A stretch of DNA of 17,523 nucleotides. Origin: Magnetococcales bacterium (GTDB lineage: Bacteria > Pseudomonadota > Magnetococcia > Magnetococcales > UBA8363). Position numbers and translations under genes: made by a program. Positions 8,384 through 15,660 of this stretch are shown here, piece by piece. How positions within the stretch are numbered: the stretch's first letter is position 1; every line of letters starts with the position of its first letter. The stretch covers positions 1 through 17,523 of the forward strand of contig JADFYU010000049.1 in the NCBI GenBank assembly GCA_015232865.1, given 5' to 3'. Under the pieces are notes generated by a model. It worked only from the letters and a program-made list of their open reading frames with translations. It had not been told where the DNA came from and did no database searches.

Positions 8384-9247
8384 CTATGGCAACAGACCAG
8401 GCTCGCGTTTTTTCTTCTCCATCAGGATACCTTTGACAATTTTATCACGGGAGAAAAAATCCTCCGGAACCCGATCCTCAGAAAAAAATCGTTGGCTGGT
8501 TTTGACGGTGGTGTGGCTGCCGGTCTGGATATTCTCCATGCGAACCATGTCCGGTCGCCAAACCGAGCCGGTTTTTTTATGTCCCAGATTAAACCGCCTT
8601 TTCAGCAGGGCGCCACTGCGATCATACAGGTCGATTCGATTGATTCGGAAATACTCCCGGTCAATGTAGATTCGGCGGAATCCGTAGAGACTCTCTGTTC
8701 GCTTATCACTCTTCATGGAACGGGCCTCAACCAGAAAGTGGGGCCGTTTGTGGTACATGACATCCGGTTTACGTTGGTAGACGGTCTGTTGAATATCCTC
8801 ATCGGTCAGATCTTCGGCTGTAAAATCGGTATCGAGAATACCGGCCTGACCACCCCCTCCGCCAAGACGCTGCATCCACGGCCCCAAGGCGGGCAGGTAG
8901 ACCCAATGCCCCTGAAGCCCACCCTCAATCTTTCGAATCAGAAAAACCACGCCCCGAACCGATTCCGGCTCATCGAAAACAAAAAGATAACGGCTGGAAT
9001 CACCGCTGCCCCGTTCAATCCGGCTATAACGACGTGCCGACCAAACCGCCGAGCGCTCCTCCGCATCGCTGCGGGTTATGGTCAGCGTTTCCTGTTCGAA
9101 GGGCTGAAACTGCCGGGTTGAAACGGTCTCCATGATAGCTCGGCCACTCAAATCGGACAGGGTTTCCGCCCAAACCGGCGAGGCGAAGCAAATCGGAACG
9201 ACCAGCAAGGTGACCAACAAAAGCCACTTAGGCCGTGGACCCCTCAT
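8384..9247 (-). CDS. LolA-like outer membrane lipoprotein-sorting protein (periplasmic)
   Basis: This 287-residue protein starts with a Sec signal peptide (hydrophobic WLLLVTLLVVPICFA, 8-22, with a likely cut after Val-Trp-Ala at 27). The body matches the LolA-like family annotated as outer membrane lipoprotein-sorting protein. Its features include a SRYLFVFDEPESVRG segment, a WVYLPALGPWMQRL strand, a Gly5 run, a DTDFTAEDL acidic motif and a late YIDREYFRINRIDLYDRSG strand. Members have the half-barrel fold of LolA/LolB and are commonly found next to MMPL-type RND exporters, for which they may act as periplasmic lipid or lipoprotein carriers. Here the RND-cNBD gene is the convergent neighbour. 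The ATG overlaps the stop of the HldE-like gene (ATGA) and no separate ribosome-binding site is obvious, so translation is probably coupled. The exact cargo is unknown. Confidence 0.85.
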   Translation of the reverse strand: MRGPRPKWLLLVTLLVVPICFASPVWAETLSDLSGRAIMETVSTRQFQPFEQETLTITRSDAEERSAVWSARRYSRIERGSGDSSRYLFVFDEPESVRGVVFLIRKIEGGLQGHWVYLPALGPWMQRLGGGGGQAGILDTDFTAEDLTDEDIQQTVYQRKPDVMYHKRPHFLVEARSMKSDKRTESLYGFRRIYIDREYFRINRIDLYDRSGALLKRRFNLGHKKTGSVWRPDMVRMENIQTGSHTTVKTSQRFFSEDRVPEDFFSRDKIVKGILMEKKKREPGLLP

Positions 9248-10776
9248 TTGAGCAGGGTGGTGGCAAATTTGAGCAGAGAGACCGGATCGATGGATTCGCG
9301 ATTGCAGACGATCCTCACATCCAGAGCCGCCGCCGCACTGCCCAGAAATAGAGCCAACTCCCGCTCTCCCCCCTGAGCCAGACAGAGAGTGGAGAGAGCA
9401 AAATAGCTGTCCCCAGCCCCGATTCGATCCACTACATTGGTCAAAAGAGCCGGACTTTCCAGAGCAATCCCGCCTTTGACATCCAACATCATGGCCCCCT
9501 CCGCGCCCAAGGTGACCGAAAAGGTGTTGGCCTGGAGTTGCCGGCCAATCCCCAGAGCCAGATCCTCCAGGGGATCATGCCGATTGTGGGCGGCCAGACG
9601 GATCTCCGGGCCGTTGAGGGAGATGTAGTCGGCCCGTTCATAACGGGTGATGACATGATAGCCCCGATTGCCACTGTTGATCTGGGTATTGACGGCCAGA
9701 AAACGGGCATGCTGACACAGAGCCGCCACCATGCTGTCAGAGATAAAACCATTGCCATAGTCCGGGACGATCACCGCATCATATTGATCACTGTGGGCGG
9801 CAATCCATTGACACAAATCCGCATCCAGCTTTGGGGTCAACGGAGCTGGATCGTAGTAATAGACTTCAAACAACTTGCTGAGATCTTCATCGACAAATCG
9901 CCGTTTAACCAGCGTTTGCGCCTTTTCATAGTAAAAAAAGGACGGACGGACGTTTTCAGCCAGCTTGGAACGGATAAACGGCTCATGGGGATCGTTCCGG
10001 CCCAGTCCGGTCAGCAAGGTCACCTCCGCCACATAACCGGACAAGTGATTGGCAACGGCTAGCGAACCGCCGGCGAACGTCTCCATGGATTCATAACGGG
10101 AGGAGAGGACATCAATGTTTTTTCCCGTCACCCCCATGGGGCAGACGGTGCAATATTCATCGATGATCGCCTCACCGACCACCAACACCTTCAGACCGGC
10201 CAGATCTTGAATCTGCTTGATGACCGCATCTATGCCGTATCGGCGTTTAAAGGTCTGGAGATAGGCTTTGACGCCGGGGGAGAGCATATCAAAGTGCTGG
10301 TTGAGCAGACGGCTGGAACTGAAGGTGATTTCATCGGTAAAGTGAATATGACCACCAAAGGATTCAACGGCATTTTTCTCCCGGAGGATATTTCCGGTTA
10401 TATCCTGGTCGGACTGTTTGTAATCGCTGCCTTTGACGTAGACGTCGGGCCGAATGGCCTCAATGGCCGGAATCCCGGTGCCGTGGGAAATGATCGCCAC
10501 ATAATCCACACAGGCCAACGCCGCCATGCTCTCCGCACGCAATTGCTGGGGAAAGGCCGGCCGTCCCGGCCCCTTGGAGACATATCGATCTGCGGTCAAA
10601 GTAACCAGCAACGCATCACCTTGCCGGCTGGCCTGCATCAGGTGACGCATATGGCCCGGATGCAGCAAATCAAACGTGCCGTGACAAAGCACCACCCGAC
10701 TCCCCGCCTGACGAAGCCTCTCGGCAGTCCGTGCAATTTCATCCAGCGTCTGGATTTTATTGATTTCCAAAGTCAC
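9244..10776 (-). CDS. Bifunctional nucleotidyltransferase / PfkB sugar kinase, HldE-like with swapped domain order
   Basis: From the GTG at 10776 the protein has 510 residues. This start follows AGGGGG by six bases. An ATG at 10797 behind AAAGG is a fair alternative, and the frame stays open to 10902. Residues 25-165 are a cytidylyltransferase-like domain with the nucleotide-binding motif FDLLHPGH (35-42), IRPDVYVKGSDY (108-119) and a FSSSRLLN segment (152-159). Residues 180-505 are a PfkB/ribokinase-type kinase with METFAGGSLAVANHL (231-245), a NGPE motif (388-391) and DRIGAGDSYFA (450-460), where Asp456 is the likely catalytic base. E. coli HldE, which makes ADP-heptose for LPS, has the kinase first and the transferase second. 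Here the order is reversed. The substrate could be a heptose phosphate or another surface-polysaccharide sugar, so no symbol is given. It is co-transcribed with the LolA-like gene. Confidence 0.85.
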   Translation of the reverse strand: MTLEINKIQTLDEIARTAERLRQAGSRVVLCHGTFDLLHPGHMRHLMQASRQGDALLVTLTADRYVSKGPGRPAFPQQLRAESMAALACVDYVAIISHGTGIPAIEAIRPDVYVKGSDYKQSDQDITGNILREKNAVESFGGHIHFTDEITFSSSRLLNQHFDMLSPGVKAYLQTFKRRYGIDAVIKQIQDLAGLKVLVVGEAIIDEYCTVCPMGVTGKNIDVLSSRYESMETFAGGSLAVANHLSGYVAEVTLLTGLGRNDPHEPFIRSKLAENVRPSFFYYEKAQTLVKRRFVDEDLSKLFEVYYYDPAPLTPKLDADLCQWIAAHSDQYDAVIVPDYGNGFISDSMVAALCQHARFLAVNTQINSGNRGYHVITRYERADYISLNGPEIRLAAHNRHDPLEDLALGIGRQLQANTFSVTLGAEGAMMLDVKGGIALESPALLTNVVDRIGAGDSYFALSTLCLAQGGERELALFLGSAAAALDVRIVCNRESIDPVSLLKFATTLLK

Positions 10777-10830
10777 TCTCTGCCCCCTTCGATTCATTCG
10801 AGCCTTTTCTGATCGCCCGATATTCAAACA

Positions 10831-10860
10831 GGTATAGCCTGACCTACAGGCTATTGTCCA
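10831..10860 (-). promoter_or_regulatory. Predicted promoter with operator-like dyad for the HldE-like/LolA-like operon
   Basis: On the minus strand TGGACA (10860-10855) and TATACC (10836-10831) are separated by 18 bp. The spacer is filled by a perfect 8-bp dyad, ATAGCCTG (10834-10841) and CAGGCTAT (10847-10854), with a 5-nt centre. Transcription would start near 10824, giving a leader of about 48 nt to the GTG. The hexamers match consensus moderately (5/6 and 4/6). The dyad is seen directly. Its regulatory role is inferred. Confidence 0.45.
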
Positions 10861-11197
10861 GCTAACCCAGGCAGGGCAAACGGCGTTGGAAGCCCAACCC
10901 AACCTGGCTATTTTAATAAAAAAAGCGAAGGGCTCTCCAGTTGGCGATCAGACTTTCTTGCCGGATTGCTCCGTGCAAAAAAAATTAGCGCCAGGTGCCC
11001 GTAAAATAGTCACGAGTCAGTAAACTGCCGTTTCCAAACTAAAGGGTGGGAAGCAAACTCCGTAAAAAAATCTATATTGGAAATATGGCAGGCCATTTTT
11101 GTTTTTGGTATAATCACGGTACATAGTCTGCTCCTTCTTGGATCAGCAACGCCACCCTATCCATTTACCAATGGATAACAACTGGAAACCATACAAT
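10861..11197. other. Intergenic region upstream of transketolase
   Basis: About 340 bp without a convincing gene. It holds one arm of the dispersed repeat, AAACTGCCGTTTCCAA (11022-11037). The 13-mer AAACTGCCGTTTC is identical to 17313-17325. A degenerate possible partner is AAACGGCGTTGG (10878-10889). The region also holds the transketolase promoter and an A-rich stretch. I see nothing else. Confidence 0.5.
11085..11114 (+). promoter_or_regulatory. Predicted extended -10 promoter of the transketolase gene
   Basis: TGGTATAAT (11106-11114) is a perfect extended -10 element (TGn plus TATAAT). ATGGCA at 11085-11090 is an acceptable -35 (4/6) with an 18-bp spacer. Transcription would begin near 11121, giving a leader of about 77 nt if translation starts at 11198. 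Confidence 0.6.
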
Positions 11198-13189
11198 ATG
11201 ACACAGAACCCAGCCCAAAAACAGGAGCGAGACCCCGCTCTGGACAAATTGGCCGTCACTACGTTACGTATGCTGGCCATCGATGCCATCGAGCAAGCCA
11301 ACTCAGGCCATCCCGGCCTGCCCCTGGGTGCCGCTCCCATGGCCTATTCGCTCTGGACCCGAATTTTACGCCACAACCCCAGCGACACCAACTGGATGGA
11401 TCGAGACCGCTTTATTCTCTCAGCAGGACACGGCTCGGCCCTGCTTTATGGCCTGCTTCATTTGACCGGCTACGATCTCTCCCTGGACGACATCAAGGCC
11501 TTTCGGCAATGGGGCAGCAAAACCCCCGGTCATCCCGAATATGGTCATACACCGGGAGTCGAAGCCACCACCGGCCCCCTGGGTCAGGGATTTGCCATGG
11601 GAGTCGGCATGGCCATGGCCGAGCGGCATCTGGCGCAAAACTTCAACCGACAGGAATATCTGCCCATTGTCGATCACTTTACCTATGCCTTAGTCTCCGA
11701 TGGCGACCTCATGGAAGGGGTGGCAGCCGAGGCGGCCTCCCTGGCCGGACATCTCTGTCTGGGCAAACTGATCTACCTCTACGATGACAACAAAATCACC
11801 ATCGAAGGGAAGACCGATTTAACCTTTAGCGAAGAGGTGGCCAGACGTTTTGAGTCCTACCAGTGGCAGGTTTTACAGGTTGAGGACGGAGAGGATCTGG
11901 ATGCCATCGAGTTGGCCATTCGTCAGGGACAACACGAAGAGGAGCGTCCGACCCTGATTATCGTTCGCACCCATATCGGTTACGGCAGTCCAAAAGCCGA
12001 CTCAGCCGGCGCTCACGGATCTCCGCTTAAAGGCGAGGCCATGAGTGAAACCCGACAATTTTACAAGTGGCCTGAGGAGCGGTTTCACGTGCCCCAGGTG
12101 GCGCAAAATTATTGCCGCAAGGCCATTGATCGGGGCCAAGAGCAACAGGCGGAATGGAAGGCGCGCCTACACGCCTTCTCCACCCAGTTTCCCGAAGAAG
12201 CCAGCCGTTTTACCGCTCAGATGCAGGGCAAGCTGCCCGACGGCTGGGAGCAGGGCTTGAACAATCTGGTTTTTGAGGACAAACCCCTGGCCACCCGTTC
12301 GGCCTCCGGCAAAGCTCTCAATGCAGTTGCCGGGTTGATTCCGGCCTTGATTGGCGGTTCGGCGGACCTGGCCCCCTCCAACAACACCTGGATGAACGAT
12401 CAGGGCGAGCGTAACATTCACTTCGGTATTCGTGAACATGCCATGGCTGCCATCTGTAACGGCATGGCACTCCACAAGGGGGTCATCCCCTTCTGTGGCA
12501 CCTTCCTGGTCTTTTCGGACTACATGCGCGGAGCCATGCGCCTTTCGGCTTTGATGGGCACCCACGTCACCTATGTCCTGACCCACGACAGCATCGCCGT
12601 CGGCGAGGACGGCCCGACCCATCAACCCATCGAACACCTGGCCACCCTGCGCGCCCTACCCGGCCTGATCACCTTGCGTCCCGCCGATGCCCAAGAGACC
12701 GCTGCCGCCTGGTCCATGGCCTTGACCCTGAACAAACCGATCGCTCTGATCCTCTCCCGGCAAGACCTCCCGGTGTTGGACCCTTCGGTACGCAAACTGG
12801 CCCACAAAGGAGCCTACGTCCTATCCGATTGCCAAGGAGAAGCCGATATTCTGCTGTTGGCAACCGGCTCGGAGGTTCAACTGATCCTGGAAGCACAAAA
12901 ACAGCTCTCTCAAGAGGGGCACAAGGTACGCGTTGTCTCCATGCCCTCCTGGGAACTGTTTGAGGATCAACCTCGCGACTATCAGGATTCTGTTCTACCA
13001 CCAACGGTTCGAGCCCGGCTGGCCGTAGAGGCCGGCTCATCTCTGGGCTGGCACCGGTGGATCGGTGATCAGGGAGATTTGATCACCTTGGATCACTTCG
13101 GCACCTCTGCCCCCGGTGATATTGCCCTGACCGAAATGGGATTCAGTGTCGAAAATGTTCTCGCCAAGGCCAGAGCCTTGCTCGCCTAG
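11198..13189 (+). CDS. tkt: Transketolase
   Basis: This thiamine-diphosphate enzyme moves two-carbon ketol units between sugar phosphates in the pentose phosphate pathway and the Calvin cycle. From the ATG at 11198 it has 663 residues, the normal size. An earlier ATG (11171) and TTG (11138) are in frame, and none has a strong ribosome-binding site. Motifs in order are [11 protein letters not shown] (34-44, with His38), SAGHGS (75-80, His78), and the ThDP/Mg site SDGDLMEG (167-174) paired with YDDNKI (195-200, Asn198). Next come [11 protein letters not shown] (406-416, with the ThDP-activating Glu413), then [13 protein letters not shown] (470-482) and SRQ (520-522). All key residues are present. 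The linker between the first two domains (about 290-365) varies as is usual in the family. It has its own promoter and ends at a GC-rich hairpin. With the downstream GAPDH it points to central sugar-phosphate metabolism. Confidence 0.95.
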   Translation: MTQNPAQKQERDPALDKLAVTTLRMLAIDAIEQANSGHPGLPLGAAPMAYSLWTRILRHNPSDTNWMDRDRFILSAGHGSALLYGLLHLTGYDLSLDDIKAFRQWGSKTPGHPEYGHTPGVEATTGPLGQGFAMGVGMAMAERHLAQNFNRQEYLPIVDHFTYALVSDGDLMEGVAAEAASLAGHLCLGKLIYLYDDNKITIEGKTDLTFSEEVARRFESYQWQVLQVEDGEDLDAIELAIRQGQHEEERPTLIIVRTHIGYGSPKADSAGAHGSPLKGEAMSETRQFYKWPEERFHVPQVAQNYCRKAIDRGQEQQAEWKARLHAFSTQFPEEASRFTAQMQGKLPDGWEQGLNNLVFEDKPLATRSASGKALNAVAGLIPALIGGSADLAPSNNTWMNDQGERNIHFGIREHAMAAICNGMALHKGVIPFCGTFLVFSDYMRGAMRLSALMGTHVTYVLTHDSIAVGEDGPTHQPIEHLATLRALPGLITLRPADAQETAAAWSMALTLNKPIALILSRQDLPVLDPSVRKLAHKGAYVLSDCQGEADILLLATGSEVQLILEAQKQLSQEGHKVRVVSMPSWELFEDQPRDYQDSVLPPTVRARLAVEAGSSLGWHRWIGDQGDLITLDHFGTSAPGDIALTEMGFSVENVLAKARALLA

Positions 13190-13199
13190 GTTTTCGTTT

Positions 13200-13223
13200 G
13201 GGGCCGGTCTAAACACCGGCCCC
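13200..13223 (+). terminator. Terminator-like hairpin after transketolase
   Basis: GGGGCCGGT (13200-13208) and ACCGGCCCC (13215-13223) form a perfect 9-bp GC-rich stem with a 6-nt loop, 10 bp after the stop codon. No T-run follows directly, and the first T-rich stretch is around 13234. It is a likely transcription end or mRNA-stabilising hairpin. Confidence 0.6.
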
Positions 13224-13363
13224 AGATCCGGCTTCATTTTTGACCGAAATCGACAGCGCACCCCTCTCCCCGCCCTGTTAGCAAAGCGTTATTGCCATGT
13301 AAAGTAGTGTAACACTTCCTCTTTTATCTATACATTAATGGATTAAATGATAGTATGTTAAGT

Positions 13364-13395
13364 TGGGATAATGGATCTGTCCTGGATAATCCAGG
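13364..13395 (+). promoter_or_regulatory. Predicted promoter and adjacent palindrome upstream of the rhodanese gene
   Basis: TGGGATAAT (13364-13372) resembles an extended -10, and the AT-rich stretch before it lacks a good -35. Just downstream CCTGGATAATCCAGG (13381-13395) is a 15-bp near-perfect palindrome (7-bp arms, one central base). It would lie at the start of the transcript, a typical place for a repressor site. About 65 nt remain to the ATG at 13460. Confidence 0.4.
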
Positions 13396-13459
13396 GGCAT
13401 GGAGCACCCTGGCAGAGAAACCCATACATCTCTCTACTTCGAAAGGCTCGATCTACAAC

Positions 13460-14122
13460 ATGAAAACATTCGGAATTCCCTTTAGCTATCTTCTGATTGG
13501 CCTGCTGTTATTCTTCGCGCTTCCCGAGTCAGGGGTGGCATCCGACAATCTGCCGGTCAAAATTACCCGTGAAATCCCCTCCTTTCAGGTGAAACACGGC
13601 GACAGGATGGTGACGGTCATGCGTAACCAAGACACGCTGGCAACCATACACCCGACTTTTGCAAAAACCTCTCGCAAATGCCCACCCTTTTGCGCCCAAC
13701 CCATGCAGGCGGCTCCTGGTGTGGAGACAATCGGTGAAATTGAACTCATTCATTTCATGATGACCAAGTTGCAAGATGGCAGAGGCGTCCTGGTCGATGC
13801 CCGAACTCCAGATTGGCATATGCGGGGAACCATTCCCGGCTCCATCAACATCCCCTATATTTCACTCAGTCCCTCCATGGGCGCGGACGATATCTCCATT
13901 GAGGACGCACTAAATCAATTGGGGGTTAAATCCCATGACGACCAACGGGACTTCAGCCAGGCCAAAACAGTGGCGTTGTGGTGCAACGGCTCTTGGTGCG
14001 GACAATCGCCGACTGCAATCCGGGGATTGCTGGAGTTGGGATATCCGGCCAAAAAAATTCTTTATTATCGGGGTGGAATGCAGAGCTGGCACAGCTTTGG
14101 TCTGACGGTCGTCACCCCATAA
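13460..14122 (+). CDS. Periplasmic rhodanese-domain protein with CPPFC motif
   Basis: The frame is open from 13355, but the ATG at 13460 begins a clear Sec signal peptide (hydrophobic 8-20, likely cut after GVAS near residue 28), so I choose that start (220 residues). Residues 40-70 resemble a small conserved N-terminal segment. Next comes a Cys pair, C74-P-P-F-C78. The rhodanese fold spans about 92-216. It includes LVDARTPDWHMRGTIPGSINIP (111-132) and the active-site loop CNGSWCGQS (175-183), where Cys175 is the expected persulfide-forming residue and Cys180 lies in the same loop. YYRGGMQSW (202-210) completes the fold. Rhodaneses move sulfane sulfur or act as persulfide carriers. The periplasmic site suggests handling of sulfur or thiols outside the cytoplasm. 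The donor and acceptor are unknown. It appears to be a single-gene unit. Confidence 0.85.
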   Translation: MKTFGIPFSYLLIGLLLFFALPESGVASDNLPVKITREIPSFQVKHGDRMVTVMRNQDTLATIHPTFAKTSRKCPPFCAQPMQAAPGVETIGEIELIHFMMTKLQDGRGVLVDARTPDWHMRGTIPGSINIPYISLSPSMGADDISIEDALNQLGVKSHDDQRDFSQAKTVALWCNGSWCGQSPTAIRGLLELGYPAKKILYYRGGMQSWHSFGLTVVTP

Positions 14123-14134
14123 TATCGGAGTAAA

Positions 14135-14157
14135 GGGAGAACCTCGGCAGGTTTCCC
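14135..14157 (+). terminator. Possible terminator after the rhodanese gene
   Basis: GGGAGAACCT (14135-14144) pairs with AGGTTTCCC (14149-14157) with one bulge around a CGGC loop, 13 bp after the stop. The T-rich CTTTAATTT follows within a few bases. Confidence 0.5.
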
Positions 14158-14250
14158 GGGCTTTAATTTCAGAGGCAGTCCCCTTTTCATTGCATCTAGG
14201 CGAATAGTAGATCAAAATATGGCAATCAGGGCGGCTTTATTTATTTTTCA

Positions 14251-14367
14251 AACCCGGATTCGTCCGTTGGACCAGCACAAATGGCGCAGCATGTTGGTGT
14301 TTCTGTTTCACCACTTGAGTCAATAGCGCCAGCCGGATGGCGTGCCGGCAACAGCCGAATCCAGGTT
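14251..14367. repeat. 117-bp block bounded by inverted repeat-family arms, upstream of the GAPDH gene
   Basis: The outer arms AACCCGGATTCGTCCGTTG (14251-14269) and CAACAGCCGAATCCAGGTT (14349-14367) match as inverted repeats at 16 of 19 positions. Inside, TGGCGC (14282-14287) pairs with GCGCCA (14326-14331), and TGGTG (14295-14299) pairs with CACCA (14309-14313), so the block can fold into a nested structure. A 35-codon frame (ATG 14219 to TAG 14326) runs through it and is not recognised. The block ends 36 bp before the GAPDH ATG, so it may be a mobile repeat unit, a leader structure or both. Confidence 0.55.
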
Positions 14368-14403
14368 GAGTAGAATTCAGGTAGAGATTAGGAGAATTTT
14401 TTT

Positions 14404-15639
14404 ATGAAACTGGGCATTAACGGGATGGGTCGGATCGGGAAACTCACACTCTGGAACCACGTCGCCCGAAAAAACTTTTCAGAAATCGTCGTCAATGTCG
14501 GCCGAGAAGTCGGTCTTGGTTTTTCCGATTTGATCGAACATTTGGAAAAAGATAGCTCTTATGGGCGACTCTCCAATTTTCTCTACGGATTCAATGGCGG
14601 AAAAATTCTCGACAATATCGATGAAGAGGCTGGAACACTGACCATCGACGGCGTGCCGGTTCGTTTTTTACGCACCGCCCGAAATCCGCGGGATATTGGC
14701 TGGAAAGAGTATGGCGTTTCCATCGTCGTTGATTGCACCGGGGTCTTTATCGACCCGACCGCGCCCGCAGACGCTCCGGGTGGCTCTCTCCGGGGCCATC
14801 TGGAGGCAGGCGCGGAAAAGGTGCTGATTTCCGCCCCATTCAAAATAAAAAACAGGGGCATTTCGACCCCGGAGGACAGCTTGACCGCCGTAATGGGTAT
14901 CAACGATGAAATGTATGTACCCAGCCAACACTCGGTCATATCCGCGGCCTCCTGCACCACGACCTGTCTCTCCTACATGATGAAGCCGATTCTGGAGCAT
15001 TACGGCTCCGACATGATTCTTTCGGCCTCCATGGTCACGGTCCACGCGGCCACCGGCAGTCAGAAGGTGCTTGACAGCGTACCCCGAACCGGTGCAACCG
15101 ACCTGCGCAAGAGTCGCAGCATTCTCAATAACATCATTCTAACCACAACCGGTGCGGCCAAGGCGTTGCGTCTGGTGCTGCCGGAGATGGGCGAGATTGG
15201 TTTTATGGCCGAATCGGTGCGCATTCCAACCTCCGCCGGTTCCCTGATCATTTTGACTCTCAACTTGCAATCATCAGACCGGGACAACCCGATCAACCGC
15301 TCCGATATCAACGAAATCTATCGGGCGGCAGCCCAAGGCCCCTACCAGGACCATCTGGTCTATTCCGAAGCACAGAATGTCTCTTCGGACATGATCGGCT
15401 TTCCAAAAGCCGCGGCGGTTATCGAAGCCAACGAGACGCACACCCGGACCGCCTTTACTCGTGTCAATCTGGACAATATTCCCGGTCTTCCCCCAGAGGT
15501 CATTCAGGCCATGCAGAGCCATACCTTGGAGATCCCGGTCACTCAGACCGTTCTTTATGGTTGGTATGACAACGAATTGGGCAGTTACACCCATATGTTG
15601 AGCGAGTTGACCAAACATGTTGCGGATCAAATGCTTTAA
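14404..15639 (+). CDS. Divergent, long glyceraldehyde-3-phosphate dehydrogenase
   Basis: GAPDH interconverts glyceraldehyde-3-phosphate and 1,3-bisphosphoglycerate with NAD(P). The Rossmann start GINGMGRIGK (4-13), the catalytic-Cys motif ASCTTTCL (182-189, Cys184), the base His214 in VTVHAATGSQ (211-220) and the closing WYDNELGSY (387-395) identify the family. The last three differ from the usual ASCTTNCL, TVH-T--Q and WYDNEWGYS. It has 411 residues against about 335 normally, with the extra length in the NAD domain (about 34 residues before the Cys) and in the catalytic domain. The Asp that normally ends strand 2 and binds the adenosine ribose appears to be replaced in VVNVGREVG (29-37), where Gly33-Arg34 sit at that place. 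This would favour NADP(H), an inference. AGGAG (14390-14394) lies 9 nt before the ATG. It is followed after 21 bp by a 222-residue unknown gene, probably co-transcribed. Confidence 0.85.
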   Translation: MKLGINGMGRIGKLTLWNHVARKNFSEIVVNVGREVGLGFSDLIEHLEKDSSYGRLSNFLYGFNGGKILDNIDEEAGTLTIDGVPVRFLRTARNPRDIGWKEYGVSIVVDCTGVFIDPTAPADAPGGSLRGHLEAGAEKVLISAPFKIKNRGISTPEDSLTAVMGINDEMYVPSQHSVISAASCTTTCLSYMMKPILEHYGSDMILSASMVTVHAATGSQKVLDSVPRTGATDLRKSRSILNNIILTTTGAAKALRLVLPEMGEIGFMAESVRIPTSAGSLIILTLNLQSSDRDNPINRSDINEIYRAAAQGPYQDHLVYSEAQNVSSDMIGFPKAAAVIEANETHTRTAFTRVNLDNIPGLPPEVIQAMQSHTLEIPVTQTVLYGWYDNELGSYTHMLSELTKHVADQML

Positions 15640-15660
15640 AAAACCAAGGAGAGCCAACCG

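Noticed and set aside
8375..9121. 248-codon plus-strand frame opposite the LolA-like gene
   Set aside because: The minus strand has a signal peptide, family motifs and coupling to the upstream gene. The plus frame shows no recognisable protein features.
10207..10812. 201-codon plus-strand frame opposite the HldE-like gene
   Set aside because: It lies antisense to the intact nucleotidyltransferase motifs and has no plausible ribosome-binding site or domain.
14219..14326. 35-codon frame (starting MAIRAALFIF) as a transposase remnant
   Set aside because: It is bounded by repeat arms and could be a mobile-element tail, but I recognise no transposase motif and it lacks a ribosome-binding site.
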